Below, piece after piece: positions 51,601-62,723 of a stretch of DNA of 64,000 bases. The stretch lies in the NCBI RefSeq assembly GCF_001949145.1, contig NW_019091416.1, forward strand, positions 2,546,951 through 2,610,950. Direction: 5' to 3'. This DNA is from Acanthaster planci. Lineage: Eukaryota > Echinodermata > Asteroidea > Valvatida > Acanthasteridae. The notes under the pieces are model-generated. The model worked only from the letters and a program-made list of their open reading frames with translations. It did no database searches and was not told where the DNA came from. The position numbers and the translations under genes were made by a program. How positions within the stretch are numbered: the first letter of the stretch is position 1; each line of letters begins with the position of its first letter.

Positions 51601-54600
51601 AGAGTTTTCTTGTCATCAATCAACTGACAGGCAAAGGATTTTAAAAAAAATTAACAACAAAATAAAAAAAAAGGATCTTTGAAAATGATCAAAAGAGAAC
51701 TCATGTCTGAAAAAGCTGTTGAATTCTTTAATTTAAATCATGCACGCCCATTTCCTTAATAATGGTCCATTGATACACAGAAAACAACTTATATCAGATG
51801 CCTGACATGGTTCTACTTTCACTTTGTTGCATTTACAACCAGATAACATGATCTGTGTAGAGATACCACACCACAGCATTCTTGTATTTTGACCATCAAG
51901 GCATCAGTGAATCCCAAGGTCCCTAGACACTCGACAGTGAGGCATGTGTACTAGATCCAATGAGAAGGGTAACTGCTAGGGTGGGACTGATCATCTCACC
52001 TGATCGATGAATGACAGGTGTCTCTTGACAGTGGCCTCATATTCCTCCTTTTGTACACTCAATCTCTTCTTCATTTCCTTCTCCTGCTCCTTGGCATGGC
52101 GGACTGTCAGCTCTCGCTGCTGGTTCTATAAGAAAGATCAAACGCAAACCCCTAACAATTCAATGCCAGGAAGGTCCTTTCGGTGCGTGACGATGGGTTG
52201 CAGACGCTGACGTTTCAGAGTACAGAAGTGTGACGTCATTTTGGACCAGAAAGTGTAGTGTAAACGAATGGTGTTGGTATTGCACTGGTTCTTGTTCTAA
52301 TGCCTTTTACACACCCAACTGTGTGTGTGTGAGGCATTCATTTCGGTACTCTAAAGTACTTGCACTGTCACAGCTATGAACCTCTGAAATTTAGCACCCC
52401 TAAGGATTCTCCAGTATCAAGTCTGAGCGCCAACTCACCAGGGCCTTCTGCAGCATCTTGACGGACCGCTCCTTCTCCTCCAGTTGCAGCCGCTGAGACA
52501 GGACCGTGTTGGTCACCTCCGAGGCAGCCGCCGACGCCTGCTCCAGCTTGTGGAGCTCGGCTGCCGAGGGGACCAGGAGGGCAGACTGGCCGGCCACTGA
52601 GGCCATGTCATGAGACTGCAAGGGTTGAGATGGGGGGGAGGGGGTCAGAGGCAAGAGCCACACCCTTAAAGCAATTACAACAGTGTGGCACTCAACTCCA
52701 TTAAAAGTCCCACACAAGAATTTCCTTCAAGTCCGTTACAAGTCAAGTCTCAAGCCAAGCCGTGAGAGGTCCACGATGAACTGTGACAAAGCGCTTCTTT
52801 GTCGTTGTTTATCTCTGTTTATCTGGGTCTTGACTCCTAAGAGGACATTTGACTACACTCAAGAAAGGACTTTTGAAAGACTCAACCTCAACGTTCATTA
52901 GTTAGGGCTAATTTTTAGTCCTGTGGAATTTTTGATAAAGAACCTTCCCGAATCCTCCCAAATCTTCTACTGTGTGGGAAATAAAAGGCACATTCCTTGT
53001 GCATGAATCTCCAAAAAGCATTAAGCCCCATGGAAAGCTACAAAGGTGGAGCTGTGCCTTCCTCACAAATCCTCCAAAGTCCTCCTGATGGATTTTGAAG
53101 GATCTGGGACAGTAATTGAGGCAATGCTGTCAGATTTCATAACAAAAAAGGCGTTGGGTAAGTGAGCTTTGAAGAATGGGGATGGTTGAGGGATTGTGTG
53201 CTTGGGATGATGTGCCACTGAGTCTTGACATAGCGAGGCTGCCGGAATTGGCCAAATCACGGTATTGTATAAGAAATTGAAAAGAAACGGAAAAGCAAAT
53301 GAAAACCCACAGGAACTTGTGACCTCAACATTTTTTCTGTCACAGAATTTTTCAAAACTAAGATATAAGAGTAGTGTCCATTTCAACAATTGATTGATCC
53401 TGTCTGCAGAATTCTGTTCCTTGACCTTCCCAGGGAAACACTGTTGTTGAAATTTACTCACCAGGATGACTTGACTGACTACTTCCTCTCTGTCTGCTTG
53501 GTCGACCTCGTCCAGGAAAGACATGATACTCCTGAAACCAAAAAGTATTGTGAAGTTAAGTCTTCGCCGACATCTTTCAATGCTGCAGAAGTAAGAGAAA
53601 ACAAAACTTATGTAAACTACTTGCTGACTACAGTGATGTGAAATATACGAATCTAAAACTCTGAGGCCCTGATGTTTCCGTCTTGACAGAATCTAAGGCC
53701 ATCTAAATTGGCTAGACTTTCATGAGATCCGTCATTAGGTGTATTTCATGAAGGCAAACAGCTTGTGTTCATTACAGAACAATACCACGGCACTTATGAT
53801 TCGCCATTCCGGCACATCACTAGGATTTTTGTGAAATCCCCCATTCTGCTCTCCGATCTCGCTTTGGTTGTCACTCACTTGAGTTTGTCCTCGGTGAGCA
53901 GGGCGTGGGGCGACCCCATCTTGGGCCCTGCTTCCGAGGGCTTGGGCCCCAAGACCTTGGGCTTGGTGCTCTCGGCCACCTGCTGGAGGTTCTCCGCTGA
54001 GAGGTAGACCTCCCGCCTCTGGGATGCCTGCTCTCTTGACAGTCCGGGAAGCTCCTCAACCTCGTCTTCTTCTTTGTCGTCTAGGATGTCCACTGACAGA
54101 TTGAAAATCAAAGGGTTTACAAGACCTTTTCTCAAAATGAGTCACAAGTCGCCGTGAAAAGCTTTCAAGAGAGTCTTGCACTGTCTAAATCAAGAGGAAA
54201 CCCTGAACGTTTTTCACCCATGTAATGCCCAATTTCACCAGGATGCCAAAATGGGTGATATACAAAACTGAGAGCTCAATTTGCTCTTTCTTGTTAACTA
54301 AAACAACAGTACTAAAAATATGGATTTCAGACTCATTTTGTGGCATCTGGTCACGTTTTTTGTACCACTGGGGAAAGTTAACCAGTTTATACGGAACAAG
54401 ACTCCTCATCACGGTGAAAATTAAGACACTTCCCTCAGAACAAGTACATATTCCTTACACCAAGCAGGTCCTTTCTTCTTATTTTCAGTGGGGCTAGGCA
54501 CCCTGACTGGTTCCTCCAACAGCTTCAGGGTGTCTAGGAGGTCAGTTAGGGTCGTCTTGGTGCCTGCTATGCTTGGTGTTTCTGCCGGCTCTTCTCCTGT

Positions 54601-57600
54601 TGCTTGTGTTCTGTGCGTCGATGGCTCCTATCAAAACAAATAAGTAAATCCAAACAAGTGATTTGCAAATTTCTACAATCCTATCGACTTCCCCTCTGTC
54701 CTCTTTTTAATATTAAAATCACTCCAGTAAGTGCCAAATTTAAATGAATTTATACAGTCAGTCCTGAAATGCAAGAAATATTCAAAAGGCCAAATCACTT
54801 TAACAATATTTCTGACTCCTGAACATTGCAAAATGGTTTCAAAGGATCAAAGAACATAAACAAAACAAAGACATAATAATACTAATAATTCAGATACTGA
54901 AAGCTACACTCTAACTTCTTATTTTGCAAATTACAGATTCCAGTAATTTGACATTAAAAAAACGACGACAGTCTACGTTTTCTTAAAAGACAATGAAATT
55001 GAAAATTTAGTTTTGCTCTCAGAAATCTTTCGTAGCGACTCACATCAAATATTTCATCCACCTTCCGACCCACACTGCTTGCTGTTCCCGGCCGCGGACC
55101 AACTGCTCCTCCCACTGCTCCCACCGGCTCGTTGGGGGTTGAGCCGGTGTTCCCCACTCCAGGAGAAGGGGGCTTGTCGCTCTGCTTCTTGCTGGCATTG
55201 CTGGAGCTGCGCTGCCGGGGCTTGGCGGTGGGCTTCTTGGAGACCTTACCGCTGGTCTGTAAGAAGCGTAGCTCCTCCTCGGCTTTCTCCCGGATGTCTC
55301 GGGCTCTCACCTCTCGTTTCTTCTGGAGTTCCTGTCATCCCCCAAATTTATAAAGATGCCATCTTATGAGTCTCAGTCACTGATCTCTATGCATTGACTG
55401 GATGGCCCATTGGTGTGCACAAACAAATGAGGCCTCCGTGCCTTGATTTTTTTGGTGCCCAAAGATAGCTAATATTTAGTTTGGTGCAGCATGGTGCACT
55501 CTGCACATTTGCGACCTTCCAGAGTTCATAAATAATTTATCGGTTGGAGGCAGAGTTTAATTTTGAAAAACTGGTGACTTCAGGCCCTTGGTCTCAATGC
55601 ACTACCCTGTCAGTATATACAGATCAGTGGTCTCAGTAGTGTACCTTTTATTTAACCAGTTCACAGCTGAGGTGGTGTAAATGTGAAAAGGAAATCTGTA
55701 GGGGTGGCTGATGGGTTAACAATACAGATCGTTCCCTGAGCCTCTAAGGGTGGATGTGTGTACATGCATGCGCCTGACCCCCGTTTGCTGTGCACCCAGG
55801 CGCAATGCCTCAAAAATCTGTGGGGGTTGACACTGTGTGTTGAAACTTGGTTGCTGTAAATGGCCTGTGTTGTAGCAAATATGGCTCTGTTGTGGGGCCT
55901 CGGAATATCGCAGATCATAAAGTTTGCGGTGAAAAATATTGTACCAGTGTTGTGGAAATGACTTCCAAGTGTCCGTCATTTGTGGTGTTTGGCCGGATTT
56001 TGAAATGCGGTCAGTTTACCTTGCCTTTTGTGAAAATTAGGATTTCGGCCAAATAATACTGTTGGTAACAGGTTAATTTCCCTTTTGATATGGTCTCACC
56101 CGCCAATGTTTTCAACACAAATGGCTGCAATAACATACAGTGGACCTCATCTGTGTGATGAGAGATTTCATACTCAATAGGAAACAAAATAACAGCTCTC
56201 TTTCCAATCTGGTATCATTAGAGCAGAACCAATATTTCAGGTTGTGCCTGAATGCCTTTGTCCAAATCATCTGGCTGTGGATGGGAGGTTGCCGTAGCAG
56301 GTAGATACGTAAGGAAGCAGCAGTCATAACGGCTGCTACCTCTCCCCTTTCTCTTACCTCAATGGCTGCCTGTCTGGCCAGCCGAGCTTTCTCTTCCCTC
56401 GACCTCTTTCTCTGGTCTTCCTTCTTCAGCTCCGTAGCCATCTCCTGCTGCTGTTGCCGTAGCAAGTCCTCCCGCTCCTGCCTCTTCTGGTGCAGGATCC
56501 TCCTGATCTCCTCTTCACCTTCCTTTCGTCTGGTGCTGGAGATTTTTCGGTACCACCTCTGGATCTTACAGGCTGCCTCGTTCACTGACTCTATGTAGGT
56601 CTCGGCGATCGGATGAGTGGGCGACGGGGGTACTTGGTCTCTCCTCGGAGTTCGTAGACTGTTCTGTGCGTCGCTCGCCCGCGTCGATGGCTGGGCCATG
56701 AGCCTATTGGAGTTGGTGGTCGGCTTCAGGGGGCTCGGGGCTCGGAAATTCTTCTCTGAGCTGCTGACCAGCCGGGCGTCACCGGCTCCGGAGGGGGGTG
56801 TGGAGTCCAGGTTGGTGTTGTTAGTGTTCATCGAGTTCTTCAGCAGGTCCATCGCATCCACGGGGACCGGGGAGGTTTGGTTCTCCTGCTTGGAGAGGAA
56901 GGCAGCGTGGGTGTTGAGTTGCAGGGGGGTTGGGGTGCTGTGGCGGGACGTATCGCGGGATGTGTCCTGCCTTCCGCCGTTAAGGGTGTAGGAGTCAATA
57001 GTACTGCTACTTCTTGCGCTGGAGGGTATTGCAAAGGCCCTCCCTGATGGCTGTTGTGGGACGAGACAGCAAAACAGAATAAACACCTGCTGAGGAAACC
57101 TCAAGAGGACAACAATTCCAACTTTATCCTTAATGCTCTCAGTGGCAAATGCCTACACTCTCACCATTACAAGATCAGACAAGAGACCAGTCACTGGTAC
57201 ATAGGGCGAACAGTGACAAAGGAATTCTTTTTCTGCTTTTTGTTTTTAATATTTTTTGGGACTTGATTTCAGACAGGAGGCCTTGTGTTGGTCTTGTGGT
57301 GATCTGGTATGGTCTTGACTATTACACTGGTTGAAATATAGACAAGCATGGCCAAAGCTGTTGCTCTGAAAGGACATAAACCTGGCAAAGACAAGTTTGG
57401 TGCCTCTGACACCATAGCTCTACTCTCGGATGGCACACTGCTGGCGTACTTGACGAAGACAGGGTAACTTGAAGAAACCCTGACTTACCGGCTCGTTCCA
57501 GTGGTTGCGCGTTGATGCCTTCTTGGGCTTGCTGGATCGGTTCTTGATGACAGGTTGGTGGCTACAGTCGAAGAGAGCCAGGAAGTCTGTGGCACTACTG

Positions 57601-60600
57601 TTTGGACAGACAGAAACATCACGCAATCAAGTATTAATTGTGCAGTACAGCTAATGGTCTAGAAAAAGAGGTTATTGCGACCTAATGGCCACGACTGTGT
57701 CCTTGAGGAGTTCCGATGTGCAGTTTTTTGTCCACGTGAAACAAACTTTCAGCTGTTGCTGGACTGAAGATGCCTAGTTTGACAACCAAGGCTTGCATTT
57801 GTGTGAAGGATGGCAGTATTCTGGAGGAAACACATGTTGTATTGTAGGCACAAGCTGGTCCATGTGTCGGCTTCATCAAGCTAAGCACTGACGCATAGTA
57901 GTTTTGTTGGTCCAAAAGGGCACTCGACCAAAATGTCAAGCGATGCCTTTCTGCATACAGCCTTGTCTTTGAGTATGTTTGGGTTTGTTCAGCAAGTGAC
58001 ATTATTGTACAACCTCTTCTGTCTGTGCTCCATCCATTTTAAAAAACTATATATCTGGTCTTCTACCTCCTTCCCAGAGAGAATGTACTGAAGAAGAAAG
58101 AACTGGAGATTTTGCTGTATGGCAACATTTTAACCGGAACGTTCCCAACCCATCAATGTACAACATCAGAGTTTGTTGAAATTTGACGGGTTGAGTTCTG
58201 TGTACATACCACAGAAAGTGTTGGGTTATGACGGGATGAGTACTGCAGTGACAGTGTTGGGTTTGGACTGAGTGGGGATGGTTGGTAATGCCCAGTACCT
58301 GCTGCTGGGTGTTTGATGAATAATGCTGCTGGTATGTGTGTGCCTGTAACCAATGGAGGTCATTTGGTCATGTACCTGTACTTCAGGAATAGAATAACTT
58401 ACTCTAGAGTGTTTGGTGACCTTCCTTTTTTAACCCCTTGACGATGGGAACTTTTTTCTGAAAGCCGACTCTGAGAATTCCAGCCTCGCTTGGCCATGAA
58501 GGCCACCTGCTAAACTGCAAATTCTCAATTTGTGGCCCTGCGTGCTCTGCATGCTTTGAATTACAAAGTGAAAAAGCTCATTGTTCGGTGGCATGTGGCT
58601 CTACTCACGCTTCCACATTCCCGTTGCCTCTTTTCAAANNNNNNNNNNNNNNNNNNNNNNNNNNNNNNNNNNNNNNNNNNNNNNNNNNNNNNNNNNNNNN
58701 NNNNNNNNNNNNNNNNNNNNNNNNNNNNNNNNNNNNNNNNNNNNNNNNNNNNNNNNNNNNNNNNNNNNNNNNNNNNNNNNNNNNNNNNNNNNNNNNNNNN
58801 NNNNNNNNNNNNNNNNNNNNNNNNNNNNNNNNNNNNNNNNNNNNNNNNNNNNNNNNNNNNNNNNNNNNNNNNNNNNNNNNNNNNNNNNNNNNNNNNNNNN
58901 NNNNNNNNNNNNNNNNNNNNNNNNNNNNNNNNNNNNNNNNNNNNNNNNNNNNNNNNNNNNNNNNNNNNNNNNNNNNNNNNNNNNNNNNNNNNNNNNNNNN
59001 NNNNNNNNNNNNNNNNNNNNNNNNNNNNNNNNNNNNNNNNNNNNNNNNNNNNNNNNNNNNNNNNNNNNNNNNNNNNNNNNNNNNNNNNNNNNNNNNNNNN
59101 NNNNNNNNNNNNNNNNNNNNNNNNNNNNNNNNNNNNNNNNNNNNNNNNNNNNNNNNNNNNNNNNNNNNNNNNNNNNNNNNNNNGATATAAATTTACTGAG
59201 GCTTGGTCCAGTTAGCGACAGTGTTTAATTTGAGGAATCAGGAGGTTCTCTGGACAAATGCTTGGAGGGTATTAGAGGCCTCTGGTTCTACTCCCACAAG
59301 GATGTTTTTAAAAAGGTTGCAGTCTATCAAGTTCACAGTTCAAGGAGTGAGGGTTTACAATTCGGGTGAGATGAATCTTGGTATGAAATTTTACGCTGTC
59401 TCACCTTGGGGCATCTCGGCTGAGTGCCGACGCTCTACTGCTACTCTCGCTTGCATTGCTGCGGTGACTCAGTTGCGCATTGTGACTCGATGCTGTGCAA
59501 AATATAAAAGCTTGACTGTCAGGCCACAATAAAATAAAAAGTGGTTTAAATTACCTTTTCAGAATGTCAACAAACAATGTATACAGTTAGACAATAATGA
59601 AGTGGTATTGTCACATCGATTGCAGGACATTTTCAGTTTGAAGGCCATTCTTGTCCAAGATTCAGCGGACAAGATTCATCAATAAATATCATTTTTAATA
59701 TTCCGACCCCTCTCCATTTCACCTCAATTTCATTAAAATCTAAACATTCAAATTTTATTAAAATTAAGTATTCAACACGGACATTCCCAACTGCACAGCT
59801 TTTGCTGTAGTGTCTCTCCCTTTCAATGACTAAAATGAGCTGAAATAGGACACCAAAAATGTGGTCATGTTAGTACACATACAAGTATAGACTGGTTTCA
59901 ACATTTGGCTGTGAGTCCAAAAATTTGAATCGCACACTTTTGTTTCCAATCTCACCTCTCTTGTGCCTTTCATTTGAAGGTGTTGAATTCACAGCAGGAC
60001 CATTTGAAATACCCTGCCAAGGAACCAGTTATATGAAGATGAACTTGTAATCCCCAAATTTCGATAGGAATGACAAACACCAGTCATCGTGCTGTCACAT
60101 ATACATCGCTTTGAAATGACATGTAGCTCTGCTTATGCATCAACTTGTTGACTTCAAACAAAGGCTGGAACAAGTTTCCAACTATTTTTCTACCAATTTA
60201 ATAATCATTCCATTCTCACTATGGTTTTCTGTGGCACGTATTCTTTGACGCGCTGATTTTTCAGATGCATCACGATGCTGAAAATGCAAAGTCAAGTAGC
60301 TTAAAAGTACGCACACCTGTCACTCTGTATTCATCCTATTTTTGCTTGTGAAAAAGTTTTGTGAGTGGTTCACGTTTGAGATTTTTGGCATGAAAGGTGT
60401 TTGGTTGTTCTTATGATGTCTTTAAAAAAGGAAGCTTTCATTGCCCCCAAATTGGTTTTGAATAAATGAATACTATCAACAATAAATAATCAAATACCAA
60501 AATGGATGCATCAGTCAATTAATGGTAACTAACTAATATCGGTGGCTCTACTCTGAATAGCTGGCCAAATGTATTGCAATCCATACTTTTATGACATCCT

Positions 60601-61101
60601 CTTTTTATTTTCACTACATTTTAATTTCTAACGAGGTGTATCCCACTCTAAAATTACCTCTGAAGCTTCAGGAGGTCTTCCTTTCACACAACTGAGGGAC
60701 TATGAGAACTAATTTTGGGTAGGATTTTACTAGAAAATTTGAAATTATAACCGGCTTTGGCAGTCGAAGACATGCATAATTTCGCTGGGTCCTACAAGAA
60801 GGGACTGCCTGACCTATGAGGCTGTGTGCACCATGGAGTGACTTACACCAGTAGAGTTGGTCCTCTCTGGTCGATATCTGCCGGGGCTAGGTCTCCTCGA
60901 CCCTGCACTGCTCTCCCCGGCCACGGTGCTGCTGTTGCTCCGAGTGTGGTTGGATGTCTTCGGGGTGGTACGACCACTGCTGGCACCCTGCCTGCTCCCA
61001 CTGCTAGACGGTGGTCGGTTGCCGGCTGAGCTGGGCCTTTTCATAGATGCAATCTGTGAACCGGTAAGGCTCAGGTCCATGTCGTTGCTCTTGTTGGGCA
61101 T
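45668..61101 (-). CDS. CEP131: Centrosomal protein of 131 kDa (AZI1), centriolar satellite protein
   Basis: Coding exons in transcript order: 61101-60847, 58506-58403, 57597-57489, 57050-56358, 55331-55044, 54627-54459, 54092-53879, 53531-53462, 52615-52439, 52125-52000, 51623-51517, 51263-51167, 50646-50429, 48789-48564, 48057-47983, 47501-47353, 46915-46744, 46374-46178, 45800-45668. All phases agree, giving 1192 residues (human 1083). The start is fixed by an in-frame TGA two codons upstream. The N-terminal third is Ser/Pro-rich and disordered, with TDFLALFD near residue 122. An IQ motif, EAACKIQRWYRKI, lies near 314-326, then the conserved SIMSFLDEV near 612-620. From about 650 to the end it is almost continuous coiled coil (REKWIDEKTKKIK, VIRQEFADRLVATEEE). 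The protein acts at centriolar satellites and the basal body in ciliogenesis. The N gap lies in intron 1, so an extra in-phase exon there cannot be excluded. Confidence 0.95.
48357..48545 (+). repeat. Three-unit tRNA-like tandem array (CEP131 intron 14)
   Basis: Three units of about 60-64 bp follow one another. Each has TGTTGGTAGAACACTGGTGC or a close variant (A-box-like), then an AAGGYC..GGTTYGAA.YCCC stretch like a tRNA variable loop and T arm with B box. The third unit has the best B box, ACAGGTTCGAATTCCCC. No acceptor-stem pairing is seen, so these are not functional tRNA genes. The array is transcribed antisense within CEP131. Confidence 0.65.
52217..52352 (-). mobile_element. MITE family D, copy 2 (CEP131 intron 9)
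   Basis: The reverse complement starts AGAGTACCGAAATGAATG and shares GTAAAAGGCATTAG, AGAACCAGTG, CCATTCGTTT and the end CACTTCTGTACTCT with copy 1 at 37661-37806. The right flank is TA; the left flank is CA. Confidence 0.7.
52700..53200. repeat. Fragments of family B and ATCCTCC-type repeats (CEP131 intron 8)
   Basis: 52715-52870 carries CAAGTCCGTTACAAGTC and TGACAAAGCGCTTCTTTGTC, resembling family B. 52940-53105 carries AATCCTCC and GGATTTTGAAGGAT words, like 24510-24870 and 48860-48895. Boundaries are not clear. Confidence 0.4.
57141..57329 (-). mobile_element. MITE family B, copy 6 (CEP131 intron 3)
   Basis: The reverse complement begins CAGTGTAATAGTCAAGACC, contains CAACACAAGGCCTCC and TTCCTTTGTCACTGTTCGCC, and ends in a stretch complementary to AGTGGCAAAT. 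It is collinear with copy 1 along its full length. Confidence 0.65.
58403..58506 (-). CDS. CEP131: CEP131 exon 2 (weakly conserved linker)
   Basis: Not an obvious open frame on its own. It is supported by an acceptor (TTTAGCAG), a strong GTAAGT donor, and the only phase combination that joins exon 1 (phase 0) to exon 3 (which needs two bases). It encodes VAFMAKRGWNSQSRLSEKSS, then a basic Ser/Pro stretch ending RSPNTLD, directly before SATDFLALFD. Human has a similarly basic Ser/Pro linker ahead of TDFLMLFE. Confidence 0.7.
58639..59183. other. Assembly gap (545 N)
   Basis: An uninterrupted run of N within CEP131 intron 1. Open frames reported across it are artefacts. The true length is unknown. 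Confidence 0.99.
59184..60846. other. Remainder of CEP131 intron 1; no exon seen
   Basis: AT-rich sequence. GGTTCTACTCCCAC near 59284 is a poor B-box-like word, possibly another SINE fragment. No frame with matching splice sites is visible. Confidence 0.4.
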
Positions 61102-62698
61102 CGCTCACTACATGTATTTTTCAGAAGGAATTAAAAATAAAACCTATTTGACTCTTCAATTTCAAAATTCGCCTGATTCAACATTAACCAAACTAACAGG
61201 CTTCCTTGAAGGGTAGATTATACATTCACTACATTTTCCCTTCGTTTAAGTTTTAAAAAAATGAGTACTAGTACTAATACCTAACAAGGGCACTTAGGCT
61301 TCAAACGCAAACTAGAACCTTACTCTATGCTACGAAAACCATAAGGCACAACTTGAGTGCACACGGGTTGCGTCTCAGTTCTACAAGTAGCTAGAACATG
61401 TAGAAGCTAACTGTAGATGGTAATAATTAATGCATTCACAAATTAGACAATAGTACTGTCTGATTCCAAAATGCATGACATGTCCAAATGAAAATGTTGA
61501 CCTCTCATTCTCAACTCAAACACATTTCTTTAAGCCTAGGCCTACTTCTTTCTTACATAATGGAGCTATGAAAGCTTTTACTTTTAGCTCCATGCTTTCA
61601 TAAACGCAGGAAGAAGAAGGTTCAAAAGCCTTAAAACCAACAAATAGACTAATAAATATAATGACTCACGCCAAATGTGCAAAAGCGTTACATTTATTAC
61701 GTTAATCCATGTTTGCAGTCAGCTCTAGCATGTCTAGGCACGCTTATACAATACGCCTGGAATTATTATGCGGTTCCTCAGTCCGTCCGGGAGAGACGGT
61801 ACGGACTGTAGGCTATCAAGGCCTAGGTCTACTTAGGCTCATCATGAAACTGCACAGCTTCTTTAGTAACAACGTTCGATAGTAATCTTCTCTTACATTT
61901 CAAATCTTTTAGCCAAGCAGGCAATGGAACGTAACCATGTCTAACTGAGGACCATTCACATGGTCGATGTTGACATTGATGAGTATGAAAGCTATGTAAA
62001 CTGGATTTTTCCCCGCTCTCGAGCACTCGTTCAAAGGCATGCGCCCAAGAAAAATAACAACGGTATTACGTCCCATCATGCAGTGCGCTCGCTTAAGGAA
62101 AAAGTGTGCAAAATCGAGCACATTTTTTTTCTACTTTGCTAAGGCTCCAATATAAAAATGAAAACAAACTTAAGTATTCCACATAGTCATTCAACTCATC
62201 AGAAAGTGAAAAAATTTAAACATCAAAGATTTCTTTCAGTTTACACTTTGGGACATTATGATCTAGCTCTCAAAAAGTACTATGACCTCTCTGGGAATTA
62301 CCTTTTTTTCGTTCAGCATACACTTTGTACACTGGGTTTATGTACTCATTCATTAAGTTGGATATCTATGCGCTTAAAAATAATTTCCTTTCATTTACTT
62401 TTGTTGACTTTATTTGGTGCAAATCATGTCTTTTTTCAATACGAGAATAATTATTTTGGGTATTCTTTTGTATCAGAGTGCATGAATATGCTACCAAAAA
62501 GAAAATAAAAAACTAAGGAACTACTTTTTGTAATACAAAAATAAGAGTTAGCCGTCGGCAGCCATTTTGACTGTAATGAACCTTGAAGTAAAAAAATCAG
62601 AGGAAAAGACACCTCAGAAATTGTGTGAAAGCTCAGTTGAATGCTCTGTGAATCCCATGTTACTGGTCAAGCCACCACACTGAGGCTGGAGTAACAAA
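61102..62698. promoter_or_regulatory. Divergent CEP131 / CNOT3 promoter region
   Basis: The two ATGs are 1.6 kb apart and point away from each other. GCATGCGCCC at about 62038 resembles an NRF1 half-site. GGCAGCCATTTTGAC at about 62557-62571 matches the YY1-type GCCATNTTG motif often found near the start of housekeeping genes, about 130 bp upstream of the CNOT3 ATG. A small hairpin with 8-bp arms (CAGTCCGT / ACGGACTG) lies at 61779-61808. Transcription starts are not determined. Confidence 0.4.
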
Positions 62699-62723
62699 AT
62701 GGGCGATAAAAGGAAGCTTCAAG
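62699..62723 (+). CDS. CNOT3: CCR4-NOT subunit 3, first coding exon (partial gene)
   Basis: ATGGGCGATAAAAGGAAGCT is followed by TCAAG and a GTGAGA donor. It reads MGDKRKLQ(G), matching the start of CNOT3 (human MADKRKLQGEID) with Gly for Ala at position 2. The exon breaks inside the Gly codon. No second exon is seen before the window ends, so intron 1 exceeds 1.2 kb. CNOT3 is a scaffold subunit of the cytoplasmic CCR4-NOT deadenylase. The identification rests on nine residues, the splice site and the start context. Confidence 0.7.

Noticed and set aside
53063-53461. Extension of the frame containing the CEP131 SFLDEV exon
   Set aside because: The conserved part stops at a GTGAGT donor at 53461. 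The rest is intron with no similarity to CEP131.
58532-59228. Long open frames of about 200-227 codons
   Set aside because: Almost all of their length is the N gap, translated as X.
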